Below are positions 1 to 6,642 of a stretch of 64,000 bases of DNA, piece by piece (within the stretch, counting starts at the first letter, position 1; each line of letters starts with the position of its first letter). This DNA is from Flavobacterium humidisoli (lineage in GTDB: Bacteria; Bacteroidota; Bacteroidia; Flavobacteriales; Flavobacteriaceae): positions 2,046,001 to 2,110,000 of the forward strand of contig NZ_CP096829.1 in the NCBI RefSeq assembly GCF_023272795.1. The letters run 5' to 3'. A program made the position numbers and the translations under genes. The notes under the pieces are model-generated. The model had not been told where the DNA came from and searched no databases. It saw only the letters and a program-made list of their open reading frames with translations.

Positions 1-210
1 TTAGTTGAGATTACTTACGAAGATGGTTCTAAAGATAATTACAAATATCCAGCACAGATCTGGAGAAAAAGTAATGATACAGCTAGAAAAGTGTACGCTA
101 CTACAAAAGCAATTAAGAGCATTCAAATTGATCCACAATTGCTAACAGCAGATATTGATGTGACCAATAATTCTTGGCCAAAAGTAGAAACTAAGTCAAA
201 ATTTGACTAA
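1..210 (+). CDS. C-terminal end of a probable M1-family metallopeptidase (5' truncated)
   Basis: The window opens inside a gene. Frame 1 stays open for 69 codons to TAA at 208-210. The tail has an EITYEDGS strand, a WRKSNDTARKVYAT segment and a closing block around NNSWPKVETKSKF. From memory this resembles the last beta-rich domain of the long periplasmic M1 aminopeptidases of Bacteroidota, which often end with lines like 'DPQLLTADIDVTNN.WP'. The HExxH catalytic domain lies outside the window, so the family call is inference. A rho-independent terminator follows directly. Confidence 0.5.
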   Translation, partial: LVEITYEDGSKDNYKYPAQIWRKSNDTARKVYATTKAIKSIQIDPQLLTADIDVTNNSWPKVETKSKFD

Positions 211-228
211 ATAAAATAAAAATCAATA

Positions 229-268
229 AAAAGCTCATCAGGTTTATAAAAGCTTGATGAGCTTTTTT
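229..268 (+). terminator. Rho-independent terminator after the M1-like gene
   Basis: AAGCTCATCA (231-240) pairs with TGATGAGCTT (255-264) around a 14-base loop and runs into a T tract. It lies 20 bases past the stop codon of the partial gene and insulates tatA. Confidence 0.8.
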
Positions 269-335
269 CTTTTAATTAAATGCATTTTCAAGGACTTTTT
301 AAGTTAATTTTAAAACTCTAAGCTTCAAAATTTAA

Positions 336-343
336 TATCTTTG
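336..343 (+). promoter_or_regulatory. Bacteroidota -7 box for tatA
   Basis: TATCTTTG fits the TAnnTTTG -7 consensus of the Bacteroidota main sigma factor. It ends 20 bases before the tatA ATG, giving a leader of roughly 14 bases. No clear -33 TTG is seen. Confidence 0.6.
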
Positions 344-363
344 CGACAACAAAAATAAAAGTT

Positions 364-711
364 ATGTTTGGTATAGGAGGAGGAGAATTAGTTTTCATAC
401 TGTTTATAGTGCTAATGCTTTTTGGTTCTGATAAAGTGCCTGAAATTGCACGTACAATGGGAAAGGCTATGGCTCAGTTAAAAAATGCAACTAATGATAT
501 TAAAAGTGAAATTCAGAAAGGAGCAGAGGCTAATGGTCTTGATGCGAAATCTTTGAATGATATTACTGGAAATATCAATGCAGAAATTGATAATGCAAAA
601 TCTAATTTGCTTGGAGATACAGGAAATCTTTTAGGAGACACTGCCACTGAAATCGAAAAAGTAAAAGAAGATATTGATACTCTTTCTGGACCTATTAAAC
701 GCCAAATGTAA
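364..711 (+). CDS. tatA: Sec-independent translocase subunit TatA
   Basis: Pore-forming subunit of the twin-arginine translocase, which moves folded proteins with RR signal peptides across the inner membrane. Residues 1-20 form one hydrophobic helix with a glycine-rich start (MFGIGGGELVF). FGSDKVPE at about 20-27 is the family's FGxxKLPE hinge, followed by an amphipathic helix and a charged tail. At 115 aa the tail is somewhat longer than in many TatA proteins. The gene has its own -7 box. Its TAA overlaps the next ATG by one base (TAATG), so it is co-translated with the PAP2 gene. TatC is not in the window. TatA and TatE cannot be told apart here. Confidence 0.9.
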   Translation: MFGIGGGELVFILFIVLMLFGSDKVPEIARTMGKAMAQLKNATNDIKSEIQKGAEANGLDAKSLNDITGNINAEIDNAKSNLLGDTGNLLGDTATEIEKVKEDIDTLSGPIKRQM

Positions 712-1274
712 TGCTTGAAAAAATACAGGAATTAGATAAAGATCTTTTAATCTTTCTTAACGGATTAGGTTCTGAAACATACGACAAATTATGGCTTATT
801 ATTACTAATCAATTGTATTGGACGCCATTTTTCCTATTGCTATTCTATCTTATTTATAAAAAAATAGGAGGAAAACAAACCCTGTATTTGTTGCTTTTTA
901 TAGCTGTTCTAATTGCTTTCACAGATCAGACCTGTAATTTATTCAAACACACTTTTCAGCGTTTGCGACCATGCAATGATCCGGAAGTAAACACAATTAT
1001 TAGAGTGGTTCAGGTTAGAAAATCATATAGCTTTTTCTCTGGACATGCTGCCAACACTATGGCGGTTGCAACTTTCTTATTTTTGATTTTAAAACGCTAT
1101 TTCAAATATTTCGGATTCATATTTCTGTGGCCTTTAGTTTTTGCTTACAGCCGAATTTATTTAGGATTGCATTTTCCAGGTGATATCCTTACCGGATATT
1201 TCTTCGGAGCACTTTTCGGATTTTTACTTTATTTAGTTTATAGAAAACTAAAACCACAGTATTTTCCAGGATAG
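711..1274 (+). CDS. PAP2-family membrane phosphatase
   Basis: Integral membrane acid phosphatase of the PAP2 superfamily, likely acting on undecaprenyl pyrophosphate or a phospholipid phosphate at the outer face of the inner membrane. All three phosphatase signatures are present: K79-x6-R86-P87, S110-G-H112, and S147-R-x5-H154-x3-D158. Several hydrophobic segments alternate with these motifs (about 36-50, 56-70, 118-128, 134-146, 160-177). The start overlaps the tatA stop by one base. The substrate is inferred only from the family. 187 aa is a normal length for small bacterial PAP2 enzymes. Confidence 0.88.
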   Translation: MLEKIQELDKDLLIFLNGLGSETYDKLWLIITNQLYWTPFFLLLFYLIYKKIGGKQTLYLLLFIAVLIAFTDQTCNLFKHTFQRLRPCNDPEVNTIIRVVQVRKSYSFFSGHAANTMAVATFLFLILKRYFKYFGFIFLWPLVFAYSRIYLGLHFPGDILTGYFFGALFGFLLYLVYRKLKPQYFPG

Positions 1275-1340
1275 TTCTTTTAAGATTCTAAGGTCCTGAT
1301 TTTCTGAGATTCTAAGGTTTTAAAGATATATATTGCAAAA

Positions 1341-1370
1341 AACCTCCAGCTAAGCTGGAGGTTTTTTTAT
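1341..1370 (+). terminator. Strong hairpin terminator after the tatA-PAP2 operon
   Basis: AACCTCCAGC (1341-1350) and GCTGGAGGTT (1354-1363) form a perfect 10-bp stem with a 3-base loop followed by T7. A-rich DNA on the left means it could also stop minus-strand transcripts. Confidence 0.9.
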
Positions 1371-1378
1371 GGGCAGAT

Positions 1379-1427
1379 AAAAGGCTTTAGTCAAAATACA
1401 AATAGGTATTTGGCTAAAGCCTTTTTT
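1379..1427. repeat. GGCTTTAG-type palindrome, copy 1
   Basis: AAAAGGCTTTAGTC pairs with GGCTAAAGCCTTTTTT, and the pairing continues into the loop (AAATAC with GTATTT). The same palindrome recurs at 52953-52997. It may also act as a bidirectional terminator between two convergent genes. Confidence 0.65.
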
Positions 1428-1494
1428 AGCAAAAAATACTTAGAGTCTTAGCATCTCAGAAACTTAGTATCTCAGAACTTAGCATCTTAAAAAT

Positions 1495-2136
1495 CTACAG
1501 CACTCTCGAAACCGTCAACCCATCTCGAATTGGTAATAAAACCGTTTCTACTCTCGGGTCGTCTTTTAAAAGCTGATTGTATTCTAAAAGTACTTTTGTG
1601 CTAACGTCATTTGGATGAACAGGATCAAGTATTTTTCCGCTCCATAAAACATTATCAGATAAAATAATACCGCCCTTATTCATTTTTGGAACAATCATTT
1701 CCCAGTAATTCAGGTAGTTTTCTTTGTCAGCATCAATAAAAACCAAATCAAATTTTAAGTCTAAATCTGGGATAATATTTACGGCTTCACCCAAATGCTG
1801 AAAAATCTGTTTTCCCCAAGGAGATGCGTCGAAATATTTTCTCTGAAAATCGACCAATTCTTCTTTGATATCAATGGTGTGTAATTGACCATTTTCCTGC
1901 ATTCCTTCACATAAGCACAAAGCAGCATAGCCCGTATAAGTTCCTATTTCAAGAATATTAACCGGACGAATCAATTTTGACAACATGCTTAAAACACGTC
2001 CTTGAAAATGACCGCTGAGCATTCTAGGCAAAAGTATTTTCTGATACGTTTCTTTATTAAGTTTAGCTAACAATTCTGGTTCATTTTCAGAATGCTGTTC
2101 GATATAATCTTCTAATTCTTGTGATATAAAATGCAT
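1495..2136 (-). CDS. SAM-dependent O-methyltransferase, family 3 (COMT-like)
   Basis: Cytosolic class I methyltransferase of the O-methyltransferase family 3 (CCoAOMT/COMT-like). The SAM-binding glycine loop is LEIGTYTGY at about 62-70, and FIDADKENY is the metal- and substrate-side motif. The substrate is unknown. The reading frame stays open upstream to 2196, but the start was placed at 2136: a TATTTTTG -7 box at 2162-2169 lies inside the longer version, and the protein from 2136 has the usual length (213 aa). Convergent with the PAP2 gene across a repeat island. Confidence 0.85.
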   Translation of the reverse strand: MHFISQELEDYIEQHSENEPELLAKLNKETYQKILLPRMLSGHFQGRVLSMLSKLIRPVNILEIGTYTGYAALCLCEGMQENGQLHTIDIKEELVDFQRKYFDASPWGKQIFQHLGEAVNIIPDLDLKFDLVFIDADKENYLNYWEMIVPKMNKGGIILSDNVLWSGKILDPVHPNDVSTKVLLEYNQLLKDDPRVETVLLPIRDGLTVSRVL

Positions 2137-2161
2137 GGTGTAGTATCTTGTAATTTGAAGG

Positions 2162-2169
2162 CAAAAATA
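2162..2169 (-). promoter_or_regulatory. -7 box for the O-methyltransferase gene
   Basis: On the minus strand this reads TATTTTTG, 25 bases upstream of the ATG at 2136. It decides the start codon because a start at 2196 would lie upstream of the promoter. Confidence 0.6.
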
Positions 2170-2200
2170 CAAAAATATCTGCTTGCTATTGGGCATAAAA

Positions 2201-2225
2201 AAACCATTCGTTTTGCGAATGGTTT
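2201..2225 (-). terminator. Hairpin terminator after the lipoprotein gene
   Basis: AAACCATTCG (2201-2210) and CGAATGGTTT (2216-2225) form a perfect 10-bp stem with a 5-base loop. The minus strand continues into a T-rich tract. It ends the lipoprotein gene at 2247-2645. Confidence 0.85.
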
Positions 2226-2246
2226 ATTTTAAGATTTAAAAAGGTT

Positions 2247-2645
2247 TTATTTTTTCAAAGCTTCGTTTACATCTTTGGCTGTTTTTACAGTTCCGTCTTT
2301 GGCGGCTTTAGCTGCATTTTCAACTTTTTCGGCTCCTTTTTTAGTAGCATCTTTTACATCAGTTGCCGTTTTTTTAGCTGCATTTTCAACATCGTTTGCC
2401 GCTTTTTTAGTAGCGTCTTTTACATCTTGAGCAGCAGTTTCTGTAGCATCTTTTGCTTTAGCAGCAGCGCCTTCTGCTTTGCTTACAGCACTGTCTTTTA
2501 CTTCTTCGATATCTGTTGTAAGAGAATCGACTTTGTTGCCTAGTGTTAATTCATCTTCGGCAGGTTTATTTTCTTTTTTTTCACACGACTGAACAGCAAA
2601 TGCTAATAAGGCAACAACAGCTAAACTTAAAATTTGTTTTTTCAT
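2247..2645 (-). CDS. LEA-like repeat lipoprotein
   Basis: The signal peptide runs to a lipobox AVQSC at residues 17-21, so the protein should be lipidated and membrane anchored. After an acidic linker, about 70 residues consist of degenerate 11-residue amphipathic repeats rich in Ala, Lys, Asp, Thr and Val (such as KDATKKAANDV and KKTATDVKDAT). This pattern is typical of LEA-type or apolipoprotein-like helices. The function is unknown; a desiccation or stress role would be inference from the repeat type. It is a single gene with its own terminator. Confidence 0.75.
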   Translation of the reverse strand: MKKQILSLAVVALLAFAVQSCEKKENKPAEDELTLGNKVDSLTTDIEEVKDSAVSKAEGAAAKAKDATETAAQDVKDATKKAANDVENAAKKTATDVKDATKKGAEKVENAAKAAKDGTVKTAKDVNEALKK

Positions 2646-2820
2646 AATTACATTTTTTTAGGTTGATAAAACTTAAAGGTTATATGGCTGAAAAATAAAA
2701 GTACAAATTTTAAAATGATTGAGCTCTTTGTAAGATTATTTTTCTTTTAAGAGCAAAACAATTCTTGTGCCAAATTTTGACTTTTTAGCTCGCGGTTCGA
2801 TTTTTTTTTTACAAGAAAAT

Positions 2821-3372
2821 TTAGTTTTTATATAAACTGAAATTAATTACAATATCATCTTTCACTTTAATCAAGCCAGCCATTTTTACTGGCGGTTCCA
2901 ACTCAATATCAGAGAACTTTAAACTAAGCGTTCCTTGAATTTTATCATTTGTATTATATAGTATAAAATCTTTGTATTTGAGCGTCTTGTCGGTTATGAA
3001 AAAGTTTAGTCTGCATTTGTAGTTCTTTCCCATTGGCTTTATGTCGCTTATAGAAACAGTGCTGTTTGGGAATTTTTTTGCTTTTACGGTTCCTTGTAAA
3101 TCTTTCGTCATTATTTTATTGCCACAATCAAAGTCAGACATTTTAATTTCGGTATTGAAAGTGTTTTTTTTAATGCAGTTTACATAAACAGTGTCCTTTA
3201 TAGCAAAGGTATTTGAGCAATTATATTTGCCAACTGTAGATAGTCCTGTGATTTCTATTTTAATTTTATTAATTGCCACAGCGCTATCTTCTGCGAAAAA
3301 AGTGGGTTTAGCACTTCCTAATAAAAAGAACATTGCTAAACCCATTATTAATATTTGAAATCTCGTTTTCAT
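2821..3372 (-). CDS. Divergent YceI-like exported protein
   Basis: The start at 3372 (MKTRFQIL) gives a clean signal peptide of about 21 residues; an earlier start at 3393 would be TTG. The protein has no obvious named domain. Its C-terminus (FSDIELEPPVKMAGLIKVKDD) lines up with the ends of the two YceI proteins nearby: F-x-D-(F/I)-x-(M/L)-x-(P/S)-P-x-x-(A/M)-x-(L)-G-x-(I/V)-K. It also keeps the LQGTVKAKKFP and ISDIK spacing. It is therefore best read as a diverged YceI-type lipocalin-like barrel. It is the third gene of an operon, 10 bases after the porin-like gene. Two cysteine pairs (near 57/71 and 86/121) could form disulfides. Confidence 0.6.
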   Translation of the reverse strand: MKTRFQILIMGLAMFFLLGSAKPTFFAEDSAVAINKIKIEITGLSTVGKYNCSNTFAIKDTVYVNCIKKNTFNTEIKMSDFDCGNKIMTKDLQGTVKAKKFPNSTVSISDIKPMGKNYKCRLNFFITDKTLKYKDFILYNTNDKIQGTLSLKFSDIELEPPVKMAGLIKVKDDIVINFSLYKN

Positions 3373-3382
3373 TTTTTTTATA

Positions 3383-4834
3383 TTAGAACGCAATGGTTGC
3401 TTCGAATACTATACCTTCAAATTTACCGCCATAAAAGTTGTTTAGATTTCCAGTAGCAGGATCTCCTGTAAATTGTGAATAATTTTTATATTTTTGATTC
3501 ACGTAGTTTAATTTAGCTAAAATGTTTTTAGTCATAAACCAACCAGCACTTGCTTCAAATTTATCTACGGTAACCTTTTTATCATCAGCGTTAGATAATT
3601 TTCCAGATACGGTATTGTATTTTCCTCCGATATAGAATTGTTCAGTTCCTCCAAATCTGTAAATAAGCTCTGATGCATATTGATTAGCAGTACGTTTGTC
3701 ATCAGTACCCGCTTTATCTCCTCCTGAAGCTAATTCGATTGTTCCGAAGAATTCAAGTCCTTTATATTTTACAAAAGGGTTAATCATGTATGTAGTAGCC
3801 CAATTTTTGAAATTAGGGTTGAATGTTGCCTCTGGCGTAGATGTTTTACTGAAACTAGTAGGAACATCAGTAGTAGTTGTAGAAATAACAGTACCATTAG
3901 CATCAGTCTTAGTAATAGTATTTTTATAAGCGTTATTATTCAATATGCCCCAGTAGCCAAATCCAGATCTATTAGCAGAATATATGTTTGCATTTCCAAG
4001 ATTTGCATTATGGTAATAAGACCCAGTTATTCTTACTCTTAAGTCTTCATTAAGCTGTTTGTCATAACCCAATTTAGCTAAGATTGAAGGACTATGTGTT
4101 GTGTTTGCATTTGGACCAGAAGGATAGAAAACTTCTTCGTTACTTTGATTTAAATTACCATTTGTAACTCCTAACATGCTTACCAACCCATTTCTGTTGT
4201 AGTAAACCTCCATACCCATTTCTGTAGTGAAAGAATACATGATGTTGTTTCCAACAAATGCATTTCTAATTGTATTACCATTATCAGAACCTCTGAAGTG
4301 AGCATCACCAAAATTGTTCTCCATTTGTCCAATTTTAATGGTAGCATATTTCATTACATCTGCCAAGAAGTCTTTTTTGATGAAGTCTAACTTGTCAATT
4401 TGTAAGTATCCACCTTTTACATAAGAATCATTGTGGTGTCTTGATGCTAAATAAACATCTAAATTTACTCGTACTCCATCAAACAATTGAGCGCCAATAT
4501 ACATATCAGCTGCAGGAAGAGTAAAATTGTTTTCAGTATTCATTAAACGATATCCGGTAATGGTTCTAACAGTCGTACCAGTACTTGTAGTAGTCGTAGT
4601 GGTAGAACTAGCAGGCTGATTGTTGAATGAATTTGTTGCTTGGAAATCCATGTTGAAAGCACCACCAAAGTCGATGCTAATGCCTTTAAATTCTCTATTG
4701 TCTTTTTGTACGTCAAAAACGTTGATGCCGTCTTTCCCTTTAGAGATTTGGTTTTGCATGTTTCCAAAGCTTACTTGTGCATTTACAGCGAACGTACTTA
4801 ATACTGTAATAAATAGGATATAAATCTTCTTCAT
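3383..4834 (-). CDS. Putative outer-membrane beta-barrel (porin-like) protein
   Basis: The signal peptide (MKKIYILFITVLSTFAVNAQ) ends at an AxA-type site. The rest is rich in alternating Gly/aromatic strands (KLDFIKK, FLADVMKYATIKIGQ, VEVYYNRNG-like segments) and ends in FEATIAF, a C-terminal aromatic residue typical of outer-membrane barrels. Thr-rich loops near residues 78-95 and 300-320 look surface exposed. It lies between two YceI-type genes, 5 bases after yceI, so the three are co-transcribed. Substrate and family are not recognised. Confidence 0.65.
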   Translation of the reverse strand: MKKIYILFITVLSTFAVNAQVSFGNMQNQISKGKDGINVFDVQKDNREFKGISIDFGGAFNMDFQATNSFNNQPASSTTTTTTSTGTTVRTITGYRLMNTENNFTLPAADMYIGAQLFDGVRVNLDVYLASRHHNDSYVKGGYLQIDKLDFIKKDFLADVMKYATIKIGQMENNFGDAHFRGSDNGNTIRNAFVGNNIMYSFTTEMGMEVYYNRNGLVSMLGVTNGNLNQSNEEVFYPSGPNANTTHSPSILAKLGYDKQLNEDLRVRITGSYYHNANLGNANIYSANRSGFGYWGILNNNAYKNTITKTDANGTVISTTTTDVPTSFSKTSTPEATFNPNFKNWATTYMINPFVKYKGLEFFGTIELASGGDKAGTDDKRTANQYASELIYRFGGTEQFYIGGKYNTVSGKLSNADDKKVTVDKFEASAGWFMTKNILAKLNYVNQKYKNYSQFTGDPATGNLNNFYGGKFEGIVFEATIAF

Positions 4835-4839
4835 GGCGT

Positions 4840-5409
4840 TTATAAATTAAAGTTTAAATTGAATTTTATAGTCAGGTCTTGACCTGTTTTTATTGTTCCA
4901 AGCATTGCTGTTGGCGATTTCATTCCGAAGTCTGCAAAAGTGATTTTGTTACTTCCCTGCATATTTAATCCATTTGCAGTAACATTCGTTTTTACAGAAG
5001 TTTTGTAAACTTTGCTAACTCCGGCAATGGTGTAAGTACCGGTTAGTTCCCAAGTAGTTTCGTTTACTTTTTCAGCAGATTTCAGAACATATTTAATTTG
5101 CTTGTTTTTATCCGTTTTTAGCGTTTCGTAAGCCACTTTATCCATGCTTTTTTTCTCACTTTTTACGCTTTCTGCCAATAGAGTAACGGTTAGAGCATCA
5201 ATGTCAGTTAGCTTTCCGCTAGCAATGTTTAGAGTTGCTGTTCCAGTTCCAGACGCCGATTTCATCTCCCAGTCGTGAAGTGTAGATGTGCCAGCTACAG
5301 AAAAAGTTGATTTACTATCTAAGGCATATGATTTTTGTGCTGTCGCAAATGAGGTAATTCCGAAAATTGCAATAACAAGAGCGAATAATTTTGTTTTATT
5401 AGTTTTCAT
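4840..5409 (-). CDS. YceI-family periplasmic protein
   Basis: YceI proteins are secreted lipocalin-like barrels that bind isoprenoid-type lipids. The N-terminal signal peptide ends near TSFATAQ. The mature part has the family's opening ALDSKSTFSVAGTSTLHDW and a closing FADFGMKSPTAMLGTIK strand. 189 aa is the standard length. It is first gene of a yceI / porin-like / YceI-like operon. A candidate FNR/CRP-type site and -7 element lie 84-127 bases upstream. It is a paralogue of the gene at 5709-6269. The physiological lipid is unknown. Confidence 0.87.
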   Translation of the reverse strand: MKTNKTKLFALVIAIFGITSFATAQKSYALDSKSTFSVAGTSTLHDWEMKSASGTGTATLNIASGKLTDIDALTVTLLAESVKSEKKSMDKVAYETLKTDKNKQIKYVLKSAEKVNETTWELTGTYTIAGVSKVYKTSVKTNVTANGLNMQGSNKITFADFGMKSPTAMLGTIKTGQDLTIKFNLNFNL

Positions 5410-5492
5410 TTTGTCATGTTTTTATTGTAAAAAATAAGTTAATAAAGCCGGCAGGTTTTCTTAATTGATCAAGTTATTATTTTAACTTGTAC

Positions 5493-5500
5493 CAAAGGTC
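5493..5500 (-). promoter_or_regulatory. Putative -7 element of the yceI operon
   Basis: The minus strand reads GACCTTTG, one mismatch from TAnnTTTG. Its centre is 33 bases downstream of the centre of the palindrome at 5523-5536, exactly as in the second yceI unit. The 5' leader would be about 80 bases and begin with the hairpin CAAGTTA/TAACTTG (5470-5489). Confidence 0.5.
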
Positions 5501-5522
5501 AGCCTATAAATCAGCTTAATAC

Positions 5523-5536
5523 ATGATAAAAATCAT
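5523..5536 (-). promoter_or_regulatory. FNR/CRP-type operator candidate, yceI operon
   Basis: ATGATAAAAATCAT is a perfect 5-4-5 palindrome of the TGAT-N4-ATCA form bound by FNR/CRP-superfamily regulators. The flanking TTTTATTAAATT is also shared with the site at 6391-6404. The predicted centre is about 41 bases upstream of the transcription start, a class II activator position. Confidence 0.6.
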
Positions 5537-5661
5537 TGTTAAAATTTTATTAAATTGATATTTAATAACTACAACGTTTTCATTTTTAGCGAAAACAATC
5601 TTATTAATAAAAGTAGGCTTGGTTTTTTGCTAAAAAAGTAAAATAGTTAGTTGTATATAAA

Positions 5662-5688
5662 AAAAGGGAACCTGTAAGGTTCCCTTTT
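5662..5688 (-). terminator. Hairpin terminator of the second yceI gene
   Basis: AAAAGGGAACCT (5662-5673) and AGGTTCCCTTTT (5677-5688) form a perfect 12-bp stem with a 3-base loop. The minus strand continues in T residues. It lies just past the stop of the gene at 5709. Confidence 0.9.
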
Positions 5689-5708
5689 AGAGATCATATT
5701 TATATTTA

Positions 5709-6269
5709 TTAACTTAGAACAATATTGAAAATAACAGTCAAATCTTTTCCTGCTTTAACAACTCCAAGAGCCGCTTTAGGAGGAGTCATTTCAAAATCGC
5801 CAAAAGTAATTTGGTTGGAACCTTGCAAAATAATATTTCCTTTACTAGTAGTTACTTTTACTTGAGTTTTGTATTCTTTGCTTACTCCAGCAATAGTGTA
5901 AACTCCCGTTAAGTTCCAAGTGTTATCATCTATCTTTTCAGCAGATTTTAAAACGTATTCGATATTCTTGTGTGTTTCGGTATCCAAAGCTTCGTAAGCT
6001 ACTTTGTCCATACTAGTTTTATAGCTTTTTAAGCTTTCGGCCAATAATGAAATTCTTAAACTATTTATTGTAGCAAGTTTAGAATCCTTAATTATTAAGT
6101 TGGCCATTCCAGTTCCTTCTGTAGATTTCATTACCCAGTCGTGTACTGTAGAGGTTCCTGCTACTTCAAAAGTTGAGTTTGCAGCTACACTATAATTTTT
6201 TTGAGCATTTGCCTGTAATGCTATTGTTGTAAAAATTACTGTCAGTAAAAATGATTGAATTGTTTTCAT
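5709..6269 (-). CDS. YceI-family periplasmic protein (second copy)
   Basis: It is a close paralogue of the protein at 4840-5409: the same NSTFEVAGTSTVHDW opening after the signal peptide, the same LLAESLKS and DKVAYEAL blocks, and a C-terminal FGDFEMTPPKAALGVVKAG strand. The ATG at 6269 was preferred over 6293 because it starts the signal peptide (MKTIQSFLLTVIF). It is a single gene closed by a strong terminator. The palindrome at 6391-6404 and TAATTTTG at 6361-6368 form its predicted promoter, matching the first yceI unit. The lipid ligand is unknown. Confidence 0.85.
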   Translation of the reverse strand: MKTIQSFLLTVIFTTIALQANAQKNYSVAANSTFEVAGTSTVHDWVMKSTEGTGMANLIIKDSKLATINSLRISLLAESLKSYKTSMDKVAYEALDTETHKNIEYVLKSAEKIDDNTWNLTGVYTIAGVSKEYKTQVKVTTSKGNIILQGSNQITFGDFEMTPPKAALGVVKAGKDLTVIFNIVLS

Positions 6270-6360
6270 GTTGATAAAGTATAGGTTAATCATTTAAATG
6301 AAGGCGTTTTAAAATTCAGTTAGTGGTTAAAGAATCAAAAACTCTCCTTATTTCTGACAC

Positions 6361-6368
6361 CAAAATTA
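6361..6368 (-). promoter_or_regulatory. -7 box of the second yceI gene
   Basis: The minus strand reads TAATTTTG, a full TAnnTTTG match. Its centre lies 33 bases from the centre of the upstream palindrome. The leader is about 85 bases. Confidence 0.6.
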
Positions 6369-6390
6369 TCGCGCGCGTGAAGAAAATGAA

Positions 6391-6404
6391 ATGATAAAAA
6401 TCAT
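6391..6404 (-). promoter_or_regulatory. FNR/CRP-type operator candidate, second yceI gene
   Basis: An identical 14-base palindrome ATGATAAAAATCAT to that at 5523-5536, with similar flanks (CTAAACTTTTATTAAATT here). The remaining part of the 349-base gap 6294-6642 shows only the rlmN promoter at its right end. Confidence 0.6.
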
Positions 6405-6630
6405 GGCTAAACTTTTATTAAATTATTATAGTAAAGGTGGTAATGGCCTATTAACGCTCAGATTTTATCTTTAAAGGAAGGGAAATAAGGTATAAGTAAT
6501 TGCCTATTAGTTTATTGTGTGTTTTCATCGGAAACATCTCAGACAGCTTTTTTTCAGTCTATTTTTTTGGAAATAAATCAATAAAAAAGAGGGAAAGTGC
6601 TTTAAGTTTTAGAAAATACTGGAAATAAAC

Positions 6631-6638
6631 TAACTTTG
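6631..6638 (+). promoter_or_regulatory. -7 box abutting rlmN
   Basis: TAACTTTG ends four bases before the first in-frame ATG (6643). The transcription start should fall at or next to the start codon, giving a leaderless or nearly leaderless mRNA. Confidence 0.6.
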
Positions 6639-6642
6639 CAGC

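Larger units (their letters stand above)
1279..1491. repeat. Nested inverted-repeat island
   Basis: The outer arms are related in inverse orientation: CTGAGATTCTAAGG near 1305-1319, and on the minus strand CTGAGATACTAAG and CTGAGATGCTAAG near 1439-1480. They enclose two further palindromes, 1341-1363 and 1379-1427. The island fills the whole gap between the PAP2 gene and the convergent methyltransferase gene. It may be a stack of small repeat insertions. Confidence 0.6.

Noticed and set aside
2137..2196. Longer start for the O-methyltransferase
   Set aside because: A TATTTTTG promoter box lies inside the extra region and the shorter protein has family length.
3696..3929. Open plus-strand frame opposite the porin-like gene
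   Set aside because: A shadow of the minus-strand gene; no start context or recognisable product.
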